Shown here: piece after piece, positions 18,642 to 26,276 of the stretch
Position numbering within the stretch: the stretch's first letter is position 1
Layout of the letters: every line of letters starts with the position of its first letter
Assembly: GCF_029917005.1 (NCBI RefSeq)
Contig: NZ_CP123967.1
Span: 1,178,001-1,242,000, forward strand
DNA from: Tessaracoccus lacteus
Lineage (GTDB): Bacteria > Actinomycetota > Actinomycetes > Propionibacteriales > Propionibacteriaceae
DNA: 64,000 nucleotides
Reading direction: 5' to 3'
Notes under the pieces: generated by a model
Told to the model about the DNA's origin: nothing
Seen by the model: only the letters and a program-made list of their open reading frames with translations
Databases searched by the model: none
Made by a program: the position numbers and the translations under genes

Positions 18642-20321
18642 GTGAAGCTTCGGTTGGGTGTGCGCGGGTCGGCATTGGCGCTGGCACGTAGCGAGTTCGT
18701 GGCGGGCAGGCTGCGCGACGCCGGACATGAGGTGGAGGTGGTGCAGGTCACCACGGAGGCGGCCGATGCGAGCCACATGGCCGACGGCTACTCCGTGCTG
18801 TCCTTCGCCGGCGAGCTGCGCGACGCGTTGCGCGACGGCAAGTGCGACGTGGTCGTCCACTCCCACAAGGATCTTCCGCTGAGCAACTACCCCGAGGACC
18901 TGACGATCGCCGCCGTCCCGAAGCGGGGCGACCACCGCGACGTGCTCGTCTCGCTGTCGGGGCGCCCTCTTGCCGCGCTGCCGCGCAAGTCCCGCGTCGG
19001 TGTCTCCGCGCTGCGCCGCATGGCCCAGGTGCGCGCGCTGCGGCCCGACCTGACGTTCGTCGAGGTCGGGGGCACCGCTGAGGAGCGGTTCCGTCGCGTC
19101 GAACCGGGCGATCTGGACGCGATCGTCATCTCGGCTATCGCGGCCAAGTCGCTGGGCCACGAGGGCCGCATCGCCGAGTACCTGCCGATCCTTCCCGCGC
19201 CGGGCCAGGGCGCGTTGGCGCTCGAATGCCCCAGGGATGCATCCGACGTGATCGAGGCGCTCTCGGTCATCGACGACATCGAGACCCGCATCTGCGTGGA
19301 GGCCGAGCGCGCCGTGCTGACGGGCCTACACACGACCTACCTGGCGCCGGTCGGTGCGATCGCGTCGCGGCGAGGAGTGCTGGGCCTGAAGGCCGGCGTG
19401 TTCTCCGTGGACGGCACCAAGCGCGTCGTGCTGGAGATCGGCCTCCCGACCTCGCATCTGCACGCTGAGCGCACCGGCCACAACGTGGCGAACGCCCTCC
19501 TGCAGCGCCGCGCCGACCGGTTCATCGCTCCAGAGGTCCTCGCCAACGTCGACCTCAACGCGGAGCAGGTCGATCCCGAGTCGATGTTCGTGGAGAGCGC
19601 CGCCGACGACGATCGCGTCCGCGTGCTGCTGCCGCGACTTGAGGGCCGCCTCGCGACGTCGCTGCGCAGCAACGGGCTCCGCGTCGACTGCGTCACGCTC
19701 CAGGAGGGAAAGCTCATTGCGGCAGACAACCTGATGCGCGGCGCCGACTGGGTCGTCATCCCGTCGGGTCAGACCATGTGGGCACTGCGCGAGCGAGGTT
19801 GGGACATTCCCGACGGCGCGAAGGTCGCCGCGATGGGCACCACCACCCAGCAGATCGTCGAGGAGGCCGGGTACACGGTGACGCTGTGCCCCGAGGGCAC
19901 GGCGAGCTCGCAGCGCCTCGTCGAGATGTTCCCACCCGCGGAGGGCGACCAGCGGGTTGTCATCCCCGGGCCCCGTCAGCTGTCCACCAAGCTGGAGGAG
20001 GGGCTGCGTGACAAGGGCTATGCCGTCGAGCGCAACGAGATCTACTCCATGGAGGATGTGGCCGAGATCGAGCCGGAGCTGCGGGCCAAGTGGGACGCTG
20101 GCACCTGGGACGCGATCCTGCTGTCGCAGCCGTCGACGGCCGAGGCCTACATCAACGTCCTGGGTAACCGCGACGACGTCCTCGCGCTCGCCTGGGACGA
20201 TGAGACCGCCTCCGTTCTCGAGGCCGCAGGGGTCCCCGTTTTCGAGACCGCGAAGTCCAAGGACGTCTACGGCGTGGCCGCCCTCGCCCGGGCCCTGAAA
20301 GGCCACTTCAACAGGGAATGA
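18642..20321 (+). CDS. Degenerate second HemC-HemD fusion protein
   Basis: This 559-residue protein aligns along its whole length with the HemC-HemD fusion at 14700-16328 and even keeps the same residue numbering through the first domain. Kept features are RLGVRGSALALARSEF, VVVHSHKDLPLS, VSALRRMAQVRALRP and LPAPGQGALALEC. Key residues are lost. The cofactor-anchoring Cys233 is Tyr233 (HTTYLAPVGA replaces GGGCAAPIAA), and the substrate-binding Arg143 is Gly (VGGTAEERF replaces VRGNVGTRL). The HemD half also departs from the family in its last lobe (ALAWDDETASVL). The frame is fully open and GTG 18642 follows GGAAGGA, so it is a real gene, but it should not work as a deaminase. A regulatory or scaffold role in the pathway is only a guess. 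Confidence 0.85.
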   Translation: MKLRLGVRGSALALARSEFVAGRLRDAGHEVEVVQVTTEAADASHMADGYSVLSFAGELRDALRDGKCDVVVHSHKDLPLSNYPEDLTIAAVPKRGDHRDVLVSLSGRPLAALPRKSRVGVSALRRMAQVRALRPDLTFVEVGGTAEERFRRVEPGDLDAIVISAIAAKSLGHEGRIAEYLPILPAPGQGALALECPRDASDVIEALSVIDDIETRICVEAERAVLTGLHTTYLAPVGAIASRRGVLGLKAGVFSVDGTKRVVLEIGLPTSHLHAERTGHNVANALLQRRADRFIAPEVLANVDLNAEQVDPESMFVESAADDDRVRVLLPRLEGRLATSLRSNGLRVDCVTLQEGKLIAADNLMRGADWVVIPSGQTMWALRERGWDIPDGAKVAAMGTTTQQIVEEAGYTVTLCPEGTASSQRLVEMFPPAEGDQRVVIPGPRQLSTKLEEGLRDKGYAVERNEIYSMEDVAEIEPELRAKWDAGTWDAILLSQPSTAEAYINVLGNRDDVLALAWDDETASVLEAAGVPVFETAKSKDVYGVAALARALKGHFNRE

Positions 20322-20362
20322 CAAGGACTTCTGCTGTGTCCCGGCGGTCACGGACCCCCGAT

Positions 20363-20392
20363 TTGGCACCCTCCGCCGGGATGCGCTAGAGT
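20363..20392 (+). promoter_or_regulatory. Promoter of tRNA-Ala
   Basis: TTGGCA (20363-20368) and TAGAGT (20387-20392) are 18 bp apart and lie about 50 bp before the mature tRNA. They fit the same consensus as the rRNA and rplU promoters here. Confidence 0.6.
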
Positions 20393-20441
20393 CTTCCAAG
20401 TCGCCGGGAGGCGGCAGGAGAGTGATCCAGATCACAGGTCT

Positions 20442-20514
20442 GGGGGTATGGCGCAGTTGGTAGCGCGCTTCCATGGCATGGAAGAGGCCAGGGGTTCGAA
20501 TCCCCTTACCTCCA
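20442..20514 (+). tRNA. tRNA-Ala (anticodon GGC)
   Basis: A 73-nt cloverleaf can be folded. The acceptor stem GGGGGTA pairs with TACCTCC (one G-T pair), the D-arm contains GCGCAGTTGGTAGCGC, the anticodon stem is CTTCC/GGAAG around loop ATGGCAT with anticodon GGC, and the T-arm is AGGGGTTCGAATCCCCT. The discriminator base is A. The next bases are CCG, so the CCA end is not encoded. A terminator hairpin and the remains of a serine recombinase follow directly. Confidence 0.95.
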
Positions 20515-20525
20515 CCGAAAGTAGA
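20511..20525 (+). repeat. Possible attachment-site repeat at the tRNA-Ala 3' end (left)
   Basis: TCCACCGAAAGTAGA begins in the last bases of tRNA-Ala and recurs as TCCACCGAAAGCAGA at 25600-25614 (14 of 15 bases). The two copies are direct repeats bracketing the recombinase remnant, both IS fragments, csoR and copB, and could be old att sites. The match is short and could be chance. Confidence 0.35.
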
Positions 20526-20533
20526 GAAAATCG

Positions 20534-20565
20534 AAACCTGCCCCGCCTGATGGCGGGGCAGGTTT
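20534..20565. terminator. Strong bidirectional hairpin after tRNA-Ala
   Basis: AAACCTGCCCCGCC and GGCGGGGCAGGTTT form a perfect 14-bp stem with a TGAT loop, flanked by A residues on the left and T residues on the right. It can end the tRNA transcript on the plus strand and any minus-strand transcript from the recombinase remnant. Confidence 0.85.
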
Positions 20566-21324
20566 GTTTCTGCGGTCTCCTGGGCCGGGGCATCGCTGGT
20601 TACGTGGGCAAGGATGCTGGCTGTAGGTTCGGTCGGCACCGGGAGGATGTTCTCGTCGTCGTCGATGATGATGCGGTCGAACAGGGCGCGGTTGAGCATG
20701 CGGCGTTCGGCAGGTTCGCACCGGTTGTAGAGGTCGCCGAGGTCGGTGAGTAGGTCGACGATGTCATCGAGGTCTTCTCGGGCGCTGGTGTAGGTAGTGG
20801 CCATGGTGTCGAGCCGGCCCGCGATCTTGTCGAGGCTGGCGCTGATACGTTCCTGCTCGCTCTTGAGCAGGTCGAGCGGGATCGCATCGGCATAGTGGGC
20901 TTGGACGAGCTTCAGTCGTTCAGCTTCGAGCTTCCTTCTGTGCTTCGAGGAGTGTGCGTTCGTCGTCGCTGGAGGCTTCGAGCTGATCGAACACCCGATG
21001 CAGCATCTCCCGAACCCGATCAGCTTCGGTCGCGGTGAGACCGTTGCTGTTGTAGGTCTCTTCGATTCGCTGCTCGATCCGCTCGGCGTGAATCGCGGAG
21101 CGGGTGCAGGTGGTGCGTTTGCGGCGTCGTCCGGAGCAGGTGAAGTACTCGTACCGATCCCCGGTCTTGTCGCGGGGGCGTTCGATCATGAGCTTGGCGC
21201 CGCAGGAGCAGTACAGCGAGCCTTTGAGGTAGTGGTCGTACTTCTGTGGTCTCTCCCCGCGGGCGTTCTTCGCAGCCAGTTGGGTTTGTACACGCAGCCA
21301 GGTCTCGGAGTCGACCAGCGGGAC
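20566..21324 (-). pseudogene. Serine recombinase (large resolvase family), C-terminal remnant with a frameshift
   Basis: On the minus strand the sequence reads PLVDSETWLRVQTQLAAKN and LYCSCGAKLMIERPRDKTGDRYEYFTCSGR, the recombinase and zinc-ribbon domains of large serine integrases, with paired cysteines (CSC near the start of the ribbon, then TCSG and TTCTRSAIH). After QLEASSDDERTLLEAQKE the frame shifts near 20930 and continues as KLEAERLKLVQAHYADAIPLDLLKSEQERI, then DNENILPV-like C-terminal residues. The catalytic serine domain is missing because the IS copy at 21325 replaces it. The C-terminal frame has no stop before the tRNA. The gene is dead, but it marks an old integration next to tRNA-Ala. 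Confidence 0.82.
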
Positions 21325-21920
21325 TGCTGCACGAGTTGGTGACAGTTTCGGTTAGGCCGCTTTGGCCTGGGTGTTGTTCATGATGGTCTCGTATTCGATG
21401 GGCGTCAATCGGCCCAGGCTGGCCTGTCGGCGCCTGCGGTGGTAGGTCTGTTCGATCCAGGTCACCATGGCGATGCGCAGCTGGTCGAGGGTGTTCCAGG
21501 AGCGTGGGTCGAGGACGTTCTTGTGCAGGAGCGAGAAGAAGCTCTCCATGGCCGCGTTGTCTCCACTCGACCCGACCCGGCCCATGGACCCGACCATGCG
21601 GTGATGGGTCAGTGCTCGGACCATCTTCCGGCTGCGGAACTGAGAACCCCTGTCGGAGTGAACGATGCAGCCGGCGACGTCGCCGCGCATCGCGACGGCG
21701 TTGTTGAGGGCCGCAACAGCCAGCCGGGACTTCATCCTCGAGTCGATCGAGTAGCCGACGATCCTGCCGGAGTAGGCGTCCTTGATCGCGCAGAGGTAGA
21801 GCTTTCCTTCCGCGGTCTGATGCTCGGTGATGTCGGTGAGCCACAGCTGGTTCTGTGCCTGGGCGGTGGTGAACACGTGACGGGTCCGGCCGTGTTCGTC
21901 GGTGACGGCGCAGAGGTGGA
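21325..21920 (-). mobile_element. IS3-family element, copy 1: 3' part of orfB only
   Basis: The element end TGCTGCA lies at 21325-21331, preceded by GGGAC. The minus-strand frame down to 21352 encodes the C-terminal half of an IS3-type DDE transposase: NQLWLTDITEHQTAEGKLYL, IVHSDRGSQFRS with the second Asp, SSGDNAAMESFFSLLHKN with the Glu, and TYHRRRRQASLGRLTPIEYE. The 5' side is lost; at about 21915-21935 the sequence passes into csoR. orfA and the first half of orfB are absent, so it cannot move by itself. It is nearly identical to the second copy at 24271-24986. Confidence 0.85.
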
Positions 21921-21924
21921 GGTG

Positions 21925-22094
21925 ATCGCGCTGAGCTGGGTGAGGATGTCGATGCAGTAGGTGTCGTCGTCGATCATTCGGTGGATGCCGCGGGCTTGGC
22001 CCTCGATACGCCGGAGGCGGGCGAGGTAGCGTTCCTTGTCGTTGATGTAGCCGTGCCTCGGCGTCGTGATGTAGGCGGGCGTGGTGGTCGTCAT
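21925..22094 (-). pseudogene. csoR: CsoR-family metal-sensing repressor, truncated by the IS element
   Basis: The start ATG at 22094 has GAGGGA upstream and gives MTTTTPAYITTPRHGYINDK, RLRRIEGQARGIHRMIDDD and TYCIDILTQLSAIT, the first two helices of the CsoR/RcnR (DUF156) family with the DNA-contacting arginines and the Cys of the copper site. The protein then breaks into IS sequence, losing the second half with the His-Cys ligand pair. It starts 17 bp after the copB stop in the same direction, a normal copB-csoR arrangement. The remnant could not bind copper in the standard way, so the pump is probably no longer under its own repressor. Confidence 0.82.
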
Positions 22095-22111
22095 GATCTG
22101 TCCCTCAGGCT

Positions 22112-24241
22112 TCAGGTGCGGTCGAGGATGCGGTTGGTGCTGGATTCGGGTGTGAGGTCGAGGCGGCGCAGCAGTTGCGCGTTGAGGGCCACCACGACGG
22201 TGGAGGCCGACATGAGGATCGCCCCGATGCTCATCGGCAGCACGAATCCGATCGGGGCGAGGATGCCCGCTGCGAGCGGCACAGAGATGAGGTTGTAGCC
22301 AGCGGCCCACCACAGGTTCTGCTTCATCTTCCGGTAGCTCGCACGCGACAGTTCGAATACCGACAGCACCGACCTCGGGTCCGACGAGGCGAGGATGACT
22401 CCCGCCGAGCCGATCGCCACATCGGTGCCGGCGCCGATGGCGATGCCCACATCGGCCTGTGCGAGGGCCGGGGCGTCGTTCACGCCGTCGCCGACCATCG
22501 CGACCTTGCGCCCCTCGTCCTGCAATTCGGAGACCTTGGCAGCTTTGTCCTCGGGACGCACGCCGGCGAACACACGGTCGATGCCGAGATCCTTGGCGAC
22601 GGTGTCAGCGACCGCCTGGGCGTCTCCAGTGATCATCACGACCTGCGCACCCTGAGAGTGGAGGGCATCGACCGCGTCGCGAGACTCAGACCGGACCTCA
22701 TCGGCCAGGCGTAGTGCACCGATGACCGTGCCGTCGGCGAGGACATGGAGGATGATCGCCCCTTCCTCTCGCCACTGGTCGGCCACACTCAGCTCGTCTG
22801 CGGAGTGCTGTTCGAGCAGATAGGGTCCGCCGACCTCGATGACGGTCCCATCCACGGTGGCCTTCACGCCGACCGCTGGGGAGGAGGTGAAGTCCGAGGC
22901 CTTTGGCACGCGCACTTCGCGGGTTCTGGCGGCTCCGGTGATGGCGCGGGCGAGCGGGTGCTCGCTGTCGGCCTCAGCCGCAGCCGCCAGCGCCAGCACC
23001 TGGCGCTCGTCGCGACCTTGGACAGGCTCAATCGCGGTGACGGTGGGCTCGCCCTTGGTCAGCGTTCCAGTCTTGTCGAACAGGACTGCGTCCACGGTGC
23101 GCATCGACTCCAGCGCGAGGCGATCCTTGATGAGCACCCCGCCGCGAGCGGCGCGTTCAGTGGCGATGGAGACCACCAGCGGGATCGCCAGGCCAAGGGC
23201 GTGGGGGCAGGCGATGACGAGCACGGTGATGGTGCGCACCACGGCGGTGTCGGGCATTCCAACCAGCGCCCACACAATCGCGGTGACTACGGCAGCGCCG
23301 AGGGCGAACCAGAACAGCCACGCCGCCGCGGTATCGGCGATTCGCTGGGCGCGGGAGGACGATGCCTGTGCATCGGTGACGAGCTTCTGGATACCCGCGA
23401 GTGCGGTGTCGTCACCGGTGGCGGTGACCTCGACGCGCAGGCCGGAGTCGGTGGCGACGGTGCCGGCGACGACGTGGTCGCCGCTCTCGCGGCGCACGGT
23501 CTTGGACTCGCCGGTCACCATCGACTCATCCATGCTCGCGCTACCGTCGACGATCTTCCCGTCGGCGGGCACCGAGGAGCCGGGTCGGACGATGACCACG
23601 TCGCCGACGACGAGGTCAGCGGGCGCGACCTTGACGACGTCGTCGCCGTCGACCTTCTCGGCCTCGTCGGGCAGCAGCGCGGCCAGGGAATCCAACGCGG
23701 AGGTGGTCTGGGCCAGGGAACGCATCTCGATCCAATGACCCAGCAGCATAATCACCACCAGCAGGGCCAGTTCCCACCAGAAGTTCAACTCGTGATCGAG
23801 CAGGCGCAGGCTTGCGCCCCAGGATGCGAGGAACGCCACTGTGATCGCCAGCCCGATCAGCAGCATCATCCCCGGCTTGCGGGAGCGGATCTCGCTTAGC
23901 CCGCCGGCGAGGAACGGCCAACCGCCCCAGAAATACATGATGGTGCCCAGGACAGGTGAGACCCACCACACCCACTCGGCCTCAGGTAGTCCGTAGCCGA
24001 TGAGGTTGGCGAACATGTCGTTGAAGCCGACCACGGGCACCGCGAAGACGAGCATGATCCAGAAGAGGCGACGGAACTGCCCGACATGGTCGCCGTGACC
24101 AGCATGTCCCGCGTGGCCGGCATGGCCCTCATGTCCGGCGTGGGCATCGTGAGGGTCGTGACCGGTCGCGTGGTCGTGACCCTCGTGACGATCGTGCACG
24201 GCGTGGTCATCGTGGTGGTGGGCACCGTTCTCATTGCTCAT
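22112..24241 (-). CDS. copB: CopB-type heavy-metal P-type ATPase
   Basis: This 709-residue P1B-type ATPase has a histidine-rich N-terminal tail (residues 1-60, many HEGH/HAGH repeats). The transmembrane CPH motif in VLVIACPHALGL is typical of the P1B-3 (CopB) class and replaces CPC. Other motifs are the phosphatase loop TGESKTV, the phosphorylation site DKTGTLTKGEP, the HP motif SEHPLARAI and the hinge MVGDGVNDAPALAQ. It should export copper (Cu+/Cu2+) across the membrane. No CxxC metal-binding domain is present. ATG 24241 is chosen because the His-rich tail begins there. The frame is also open upstream through IS remnants to 24922, making an accidental 936-codon ORF. Confidence 0.9.
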   Translation of the reverse strand: MSNENGAHHHDDHAVHDRHEGHDHATGHDPHDAHAGHEGHAGHAGHAGHGDHVGQFRRLFWIMLVFAVPVVGFNDMFANLIGYGLPEAEWVWWVSPVLGTIMYFWGGWPFLAGGLSEIRSRKPGMMLLIGLAITVAFLASWGASLRLLDHELNFWWELALLVVIMLLGHWIEMRSLAQTTSALDSLAALLPDEAEKVDGDDVVKVAPADLVVGDVVIVRPGSSVPADGKIVDGSASMDESMVTGESKTVRRESGDHVVAGTVATDSGLRVEVTATGDDTALAGIQKLVTDAQASSSRAQRIADTAAAWLFWFALGAAVVTAIVWALVGMPDTAVVRTITVLVIACPHALGLAIPLVVSIATERAARGGVLIKDRLALESMRTVDAVLFDKTGTLTKGEPTVTAIEPVQGRDERQVLALAAAAEADSEHPLARAITGAARTREVRVPKASDFTSSPAVGVKATVDGTVIEVGGPYLLEQHSADELSVADQWREEGAIILHVLADGTVIGALRLADEVRSESRDAVDALHSQGAQVVMITGDAQAVADTVAKDLGIDRVFAGVRPEDKAAKVSELQDEGRKVAMVGDGVNDAPALAQADVGIAIGAGTDVAIGSAGVILASSDPRSVLSVFELSRASYRKMKQNLWWAAGYNLISVPLAAGILAPIGFVLPMSIGAILMSASTVVVALNAQLLRRLDLTPESSTNRILDRT

Positions 24242-24270
24242 ACCGGTCTCGTTTCTGCTGATGTGGGGAA

Positions 24271-24986
24271 TGCTGCACGAGTTGGTGACAGTTTCGGTTA
24301 GGCCGCTTTGGCCTAGGTGTTGTTCATGATGGTCTCGTATTCGATGGGCGTCAATCGGCCCAGGCGGGCCTGTCGGCGCCTGCGGTGGTAGGTCTGTTCG
24401 ATCCAGGTCACCATGGCGATGCGCAGCTGGTCGAGGGTGTTCCAGGAGCGTGGGTCGAGGACGTTCTTGTGCAGGAGCGAGAAGAAGCTCTCCATGGCCG
24501 CGTTGTCTCCACTCGACCCGACCCGGCCCATGGACCCGACCATGCGGTGATGGGTCAGTGCTCGGACCATCTTCCGGCTGCGGAACTGAGAACCCCTGTC
24601 GGAGTGGACGATGCAGCCGGCGACGTCGCCGCGCATCGCGACGGCGTTGTTGAGGGCCGCAACAGCCAGCCCGTCTGAGGGCCTCGTTCTCCTGCTCGAG
24701 GAGCCGGTTCCGGCGACGCAGCTCCCGCAGTTCCGCGGACTCGCTCACCGTTGTTCCCGGACGGTTGCCGTCCTCGACATCGGCCTGACGCAACCAGTTC
24801 TGCAGACAGGTCTCGCTGATCCCGAAGTCCGTAGCGACTTGCCGGATCGTGACGCCGTCGTCGCGTTGACGGGCCACTCGCACGACATCGTCGCGGAACT
24901 CACGGGGATAGGGCTTGGGCATGATGACAGCCTCTCAACTGGCACCACGTGGCACCACAAGTCAGTTGTCACCTATCCATGCAGCA
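24271..24986 (-). mobile_element. IS3-family element, copy 2, with an internal deletion
   Basis: Both ends are present. The left end reads GGGAATGCTGCA (TGCTGCA at 24271-24277) and the right end, on the minus strand, GGGACTGCTGCA (24980-24986), with GGTGACA shortly inside each. The element is 716 bp, well short of the roughly 1.2-1.3 kb expected. At about 24669 orfA sequence jumps straight to the middle of orfB, at the shared GGCCGCAACAGCCAG boundary, so the 3' part of orfA and the 5' half of orfB are deleted. It lies directly upstream of copB and may supply or disrupt its promoter. Confidence 0.85.
24313..24922 (-). pseudogene. IS3-type transposase orfA-orfB remnant (copy 2)
   Basis: orfA starts at ATG 24922 with KPYPREFRDDVVRVAR, a DNA-binding helix-turn-helix (TIRQVATDFGISETCLQNWL) and the leucine-zipper-like LRRRNRLLEQENEALRRA. 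It breaks at about 24669. The remaining orfB part is in another frame and covers GCIVHSDRGSQFRS to PIEYETIMNNT, ending at a TAG (24313-24315) where copy 1 has a Gln codon. The first Asp of the DDE triad is missing, so no active transposase can be made. Confidence 0.82.
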
Positions 24987-25169
24987 GTCCCGAGCTAGAT
25001 GCTGTAGCGCCCGCGTCGAGTGACAGGTCTGAGTCTGCACCCTCGCTGCTCAATGTCGCGAGAGCAGGAAAGTGGCTGAAGGTCGACGCAAAGCCCGTCT
25101 ACCGATAGACGCAGCCTTCACCGGTGGCGTTGCGGTGACCTCGTGTCGGCAGACCTCAGGAGTACGGGG

Positions 25170-25757
25170 TCATTGCTCACGACCCTGCGGGTCACGCAGA
25201 GTCACTCCTGACGCGATCAAGTGGTTCCGAATCGTGCCAGCTGAGAATCCCAGACGCCCACCAACGCGTTCGAGCGATTCCCCGTCCTGGTAGCGCCGAG
25301 CCATCTCTCGAACCTCGGCCGGAGAAGGAGCAGCCCGGCGGATGCGGACGCCCCGCTCCCGGAGTAGAGAAGCCAGCCGGTGACGGCTCGGGCCGACATC
25401 GTTCGCAATCGCGCGGAGGGTCTCGCCAGCGTGGTACCGCACTTCCACACAGTCGAGCGTCTCGTCACTGATGCTGTGGTGCGGGCCGACTGGTGCCAGC
25501 TCACGCTGGGTTGGCCGGGCCGTGCGAGCGCGGATCGTTCGGTGCAGTGATTCGATGCGGAAAAGCGGCGGGGCAAGCTTCGACAACCCTTCCGCTAGGT
25601 CCACCGAAAGCAGAAGGCCCGCCGGAGACGGTGGGCCTTGTGTATTTCCCCGACGGTGGCCTCGCGCTTCCGGCCTGCGACGCGAGCGCTCGATCCTGAG
25701 CTTCCGGTCACCCGGCGTTGACTCAAGGGTGTCAGGATCGCCACATGGGTCAGTCAC
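25170..25757 (-). CDS. Helix-turn-helix DNA-binding protein, probably a serine-recombinase C-terminal remnant
   Basis: The last 95 residues contain two tandem helix-turn-helix units: VEVRYHAGETLRAIANDVG with HRLASLLRERGV, and VREMARRYQDGESLERVGG with AGTIRNHLIASGV. They are preceded by TARPTQREL and FRIESLHRTIRAR. This layout is common in proteins encoded near, or fused to, serine recombinases of high-GC Gram-positive bacteria. The first 80 residues look unlike any domain, and the frame start overlaps the opposite-strand permease remnant, so the true start is unclear and the gene may be a fragment. It sits near the right border of the copper region. Confidence 0.5.
   Translation of the reverse strand: MTDPCGDPDTLESTPGDRKLRIERSRRRPEARGHRRGNTQGPPSPAGLLLSVDLAEGLSKLAPPLFRIESLHRTIRARTARPTQRELAPVGPHHSISDETLDCVEVRYHAGETLRAIANDVGPSRHRLASLLRERGVRIRRAAPSPAEVREMARRYQDGESLERVGGRLGFSAGTIRNHLIASGVTLRDPQGREQ
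25600..25614 (+). repeat. Possible attachment-site repeat (right)
   Basis: TCCACCGAAAGCAGA matches the tRNA-Ala 3' junction at 20511-20525 in 14 of 15 bases and in the same orientation. A hairpin AAGGCCCGCC / GGTGGGCCTT follows immediately (25614-25639), as a hairpin also follows the tRNA copy. Confidence 0.35.
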
Positions 25758-26227
25758 ACCTCGCGAGACAACTCGGTCCCGGTGACGCCGTCGTGATCGG
25801 GAAGACCGCCTCGTGTGCGGCGATGGCTATGACATTCGCCGCCCACGCCCTGCCCGAAGCCTCGTCGTGGTGACACCGTCTCCTCGCCGCCGCTGCCGTT
25901 GTCACCCTGACGTCGGCCAACCTGCGGGGCATCCACAGGACGGCGTTGGTCGCGCGGGTGCTGCTCGGAGCCACGCTCCTGACATTGGGCGTGGTGATCA
26001 TCGTCTGCACGGCGGGCGAGGCAGGGAACCCCGATACGTGGCGCTCGGGCGATCAGCGGGGCCTTCCCGGGGTTCTCCAGTCCGCGGGCCTGTTCTTCTT
26101 TGCATTCGCCGGGCCCGTTCCGATGGCGACGCTCGCTGAGGAGGTCCGCAGCCCTCATGGGGCGTGTGGCCCACCAACGAGCCGGGGGCACGGCAACGCA
26201 GTGAGCCGCTCAGGGCAGGCGTTGTAG
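25744..26227 (+). pseudogene. APC-superfamily amino acid permease remnant
   Basis: ATG 25744 opens a reading frame GQSHLARQLGPGDAVVIG, the hallmark N-terminus of amino acid/polyamine permeases, but it stops after about 42 residues. In another frame further on come VTLTSANLRGIHRTALVARVL, LLGATLLTLGVVIIVCTAG and GVLQSAGLFFFAFAGPVPM with ATLAEEVRSP, which match the middle of the same family. Several transmembrane segments between and after these pieces are gone. The order of the pieces is right for one gene that has lost internal parts and its 3' half. Confidence 0.7.
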
Positions 26228-26276
26228 CCGGGGGCCGGTGGGTGGGTGCCCCTGTGCCAACAGCTAGGCTGAGGGC

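Noticed and set aside
19326-20804. 492-codon minus-strand frame through the tRNA and the second hemCD gene
   Set aside because: Only its first part (20804 to about 20566) is recombinase sequence; the rest is antisense to a tRNA and to a real gene.
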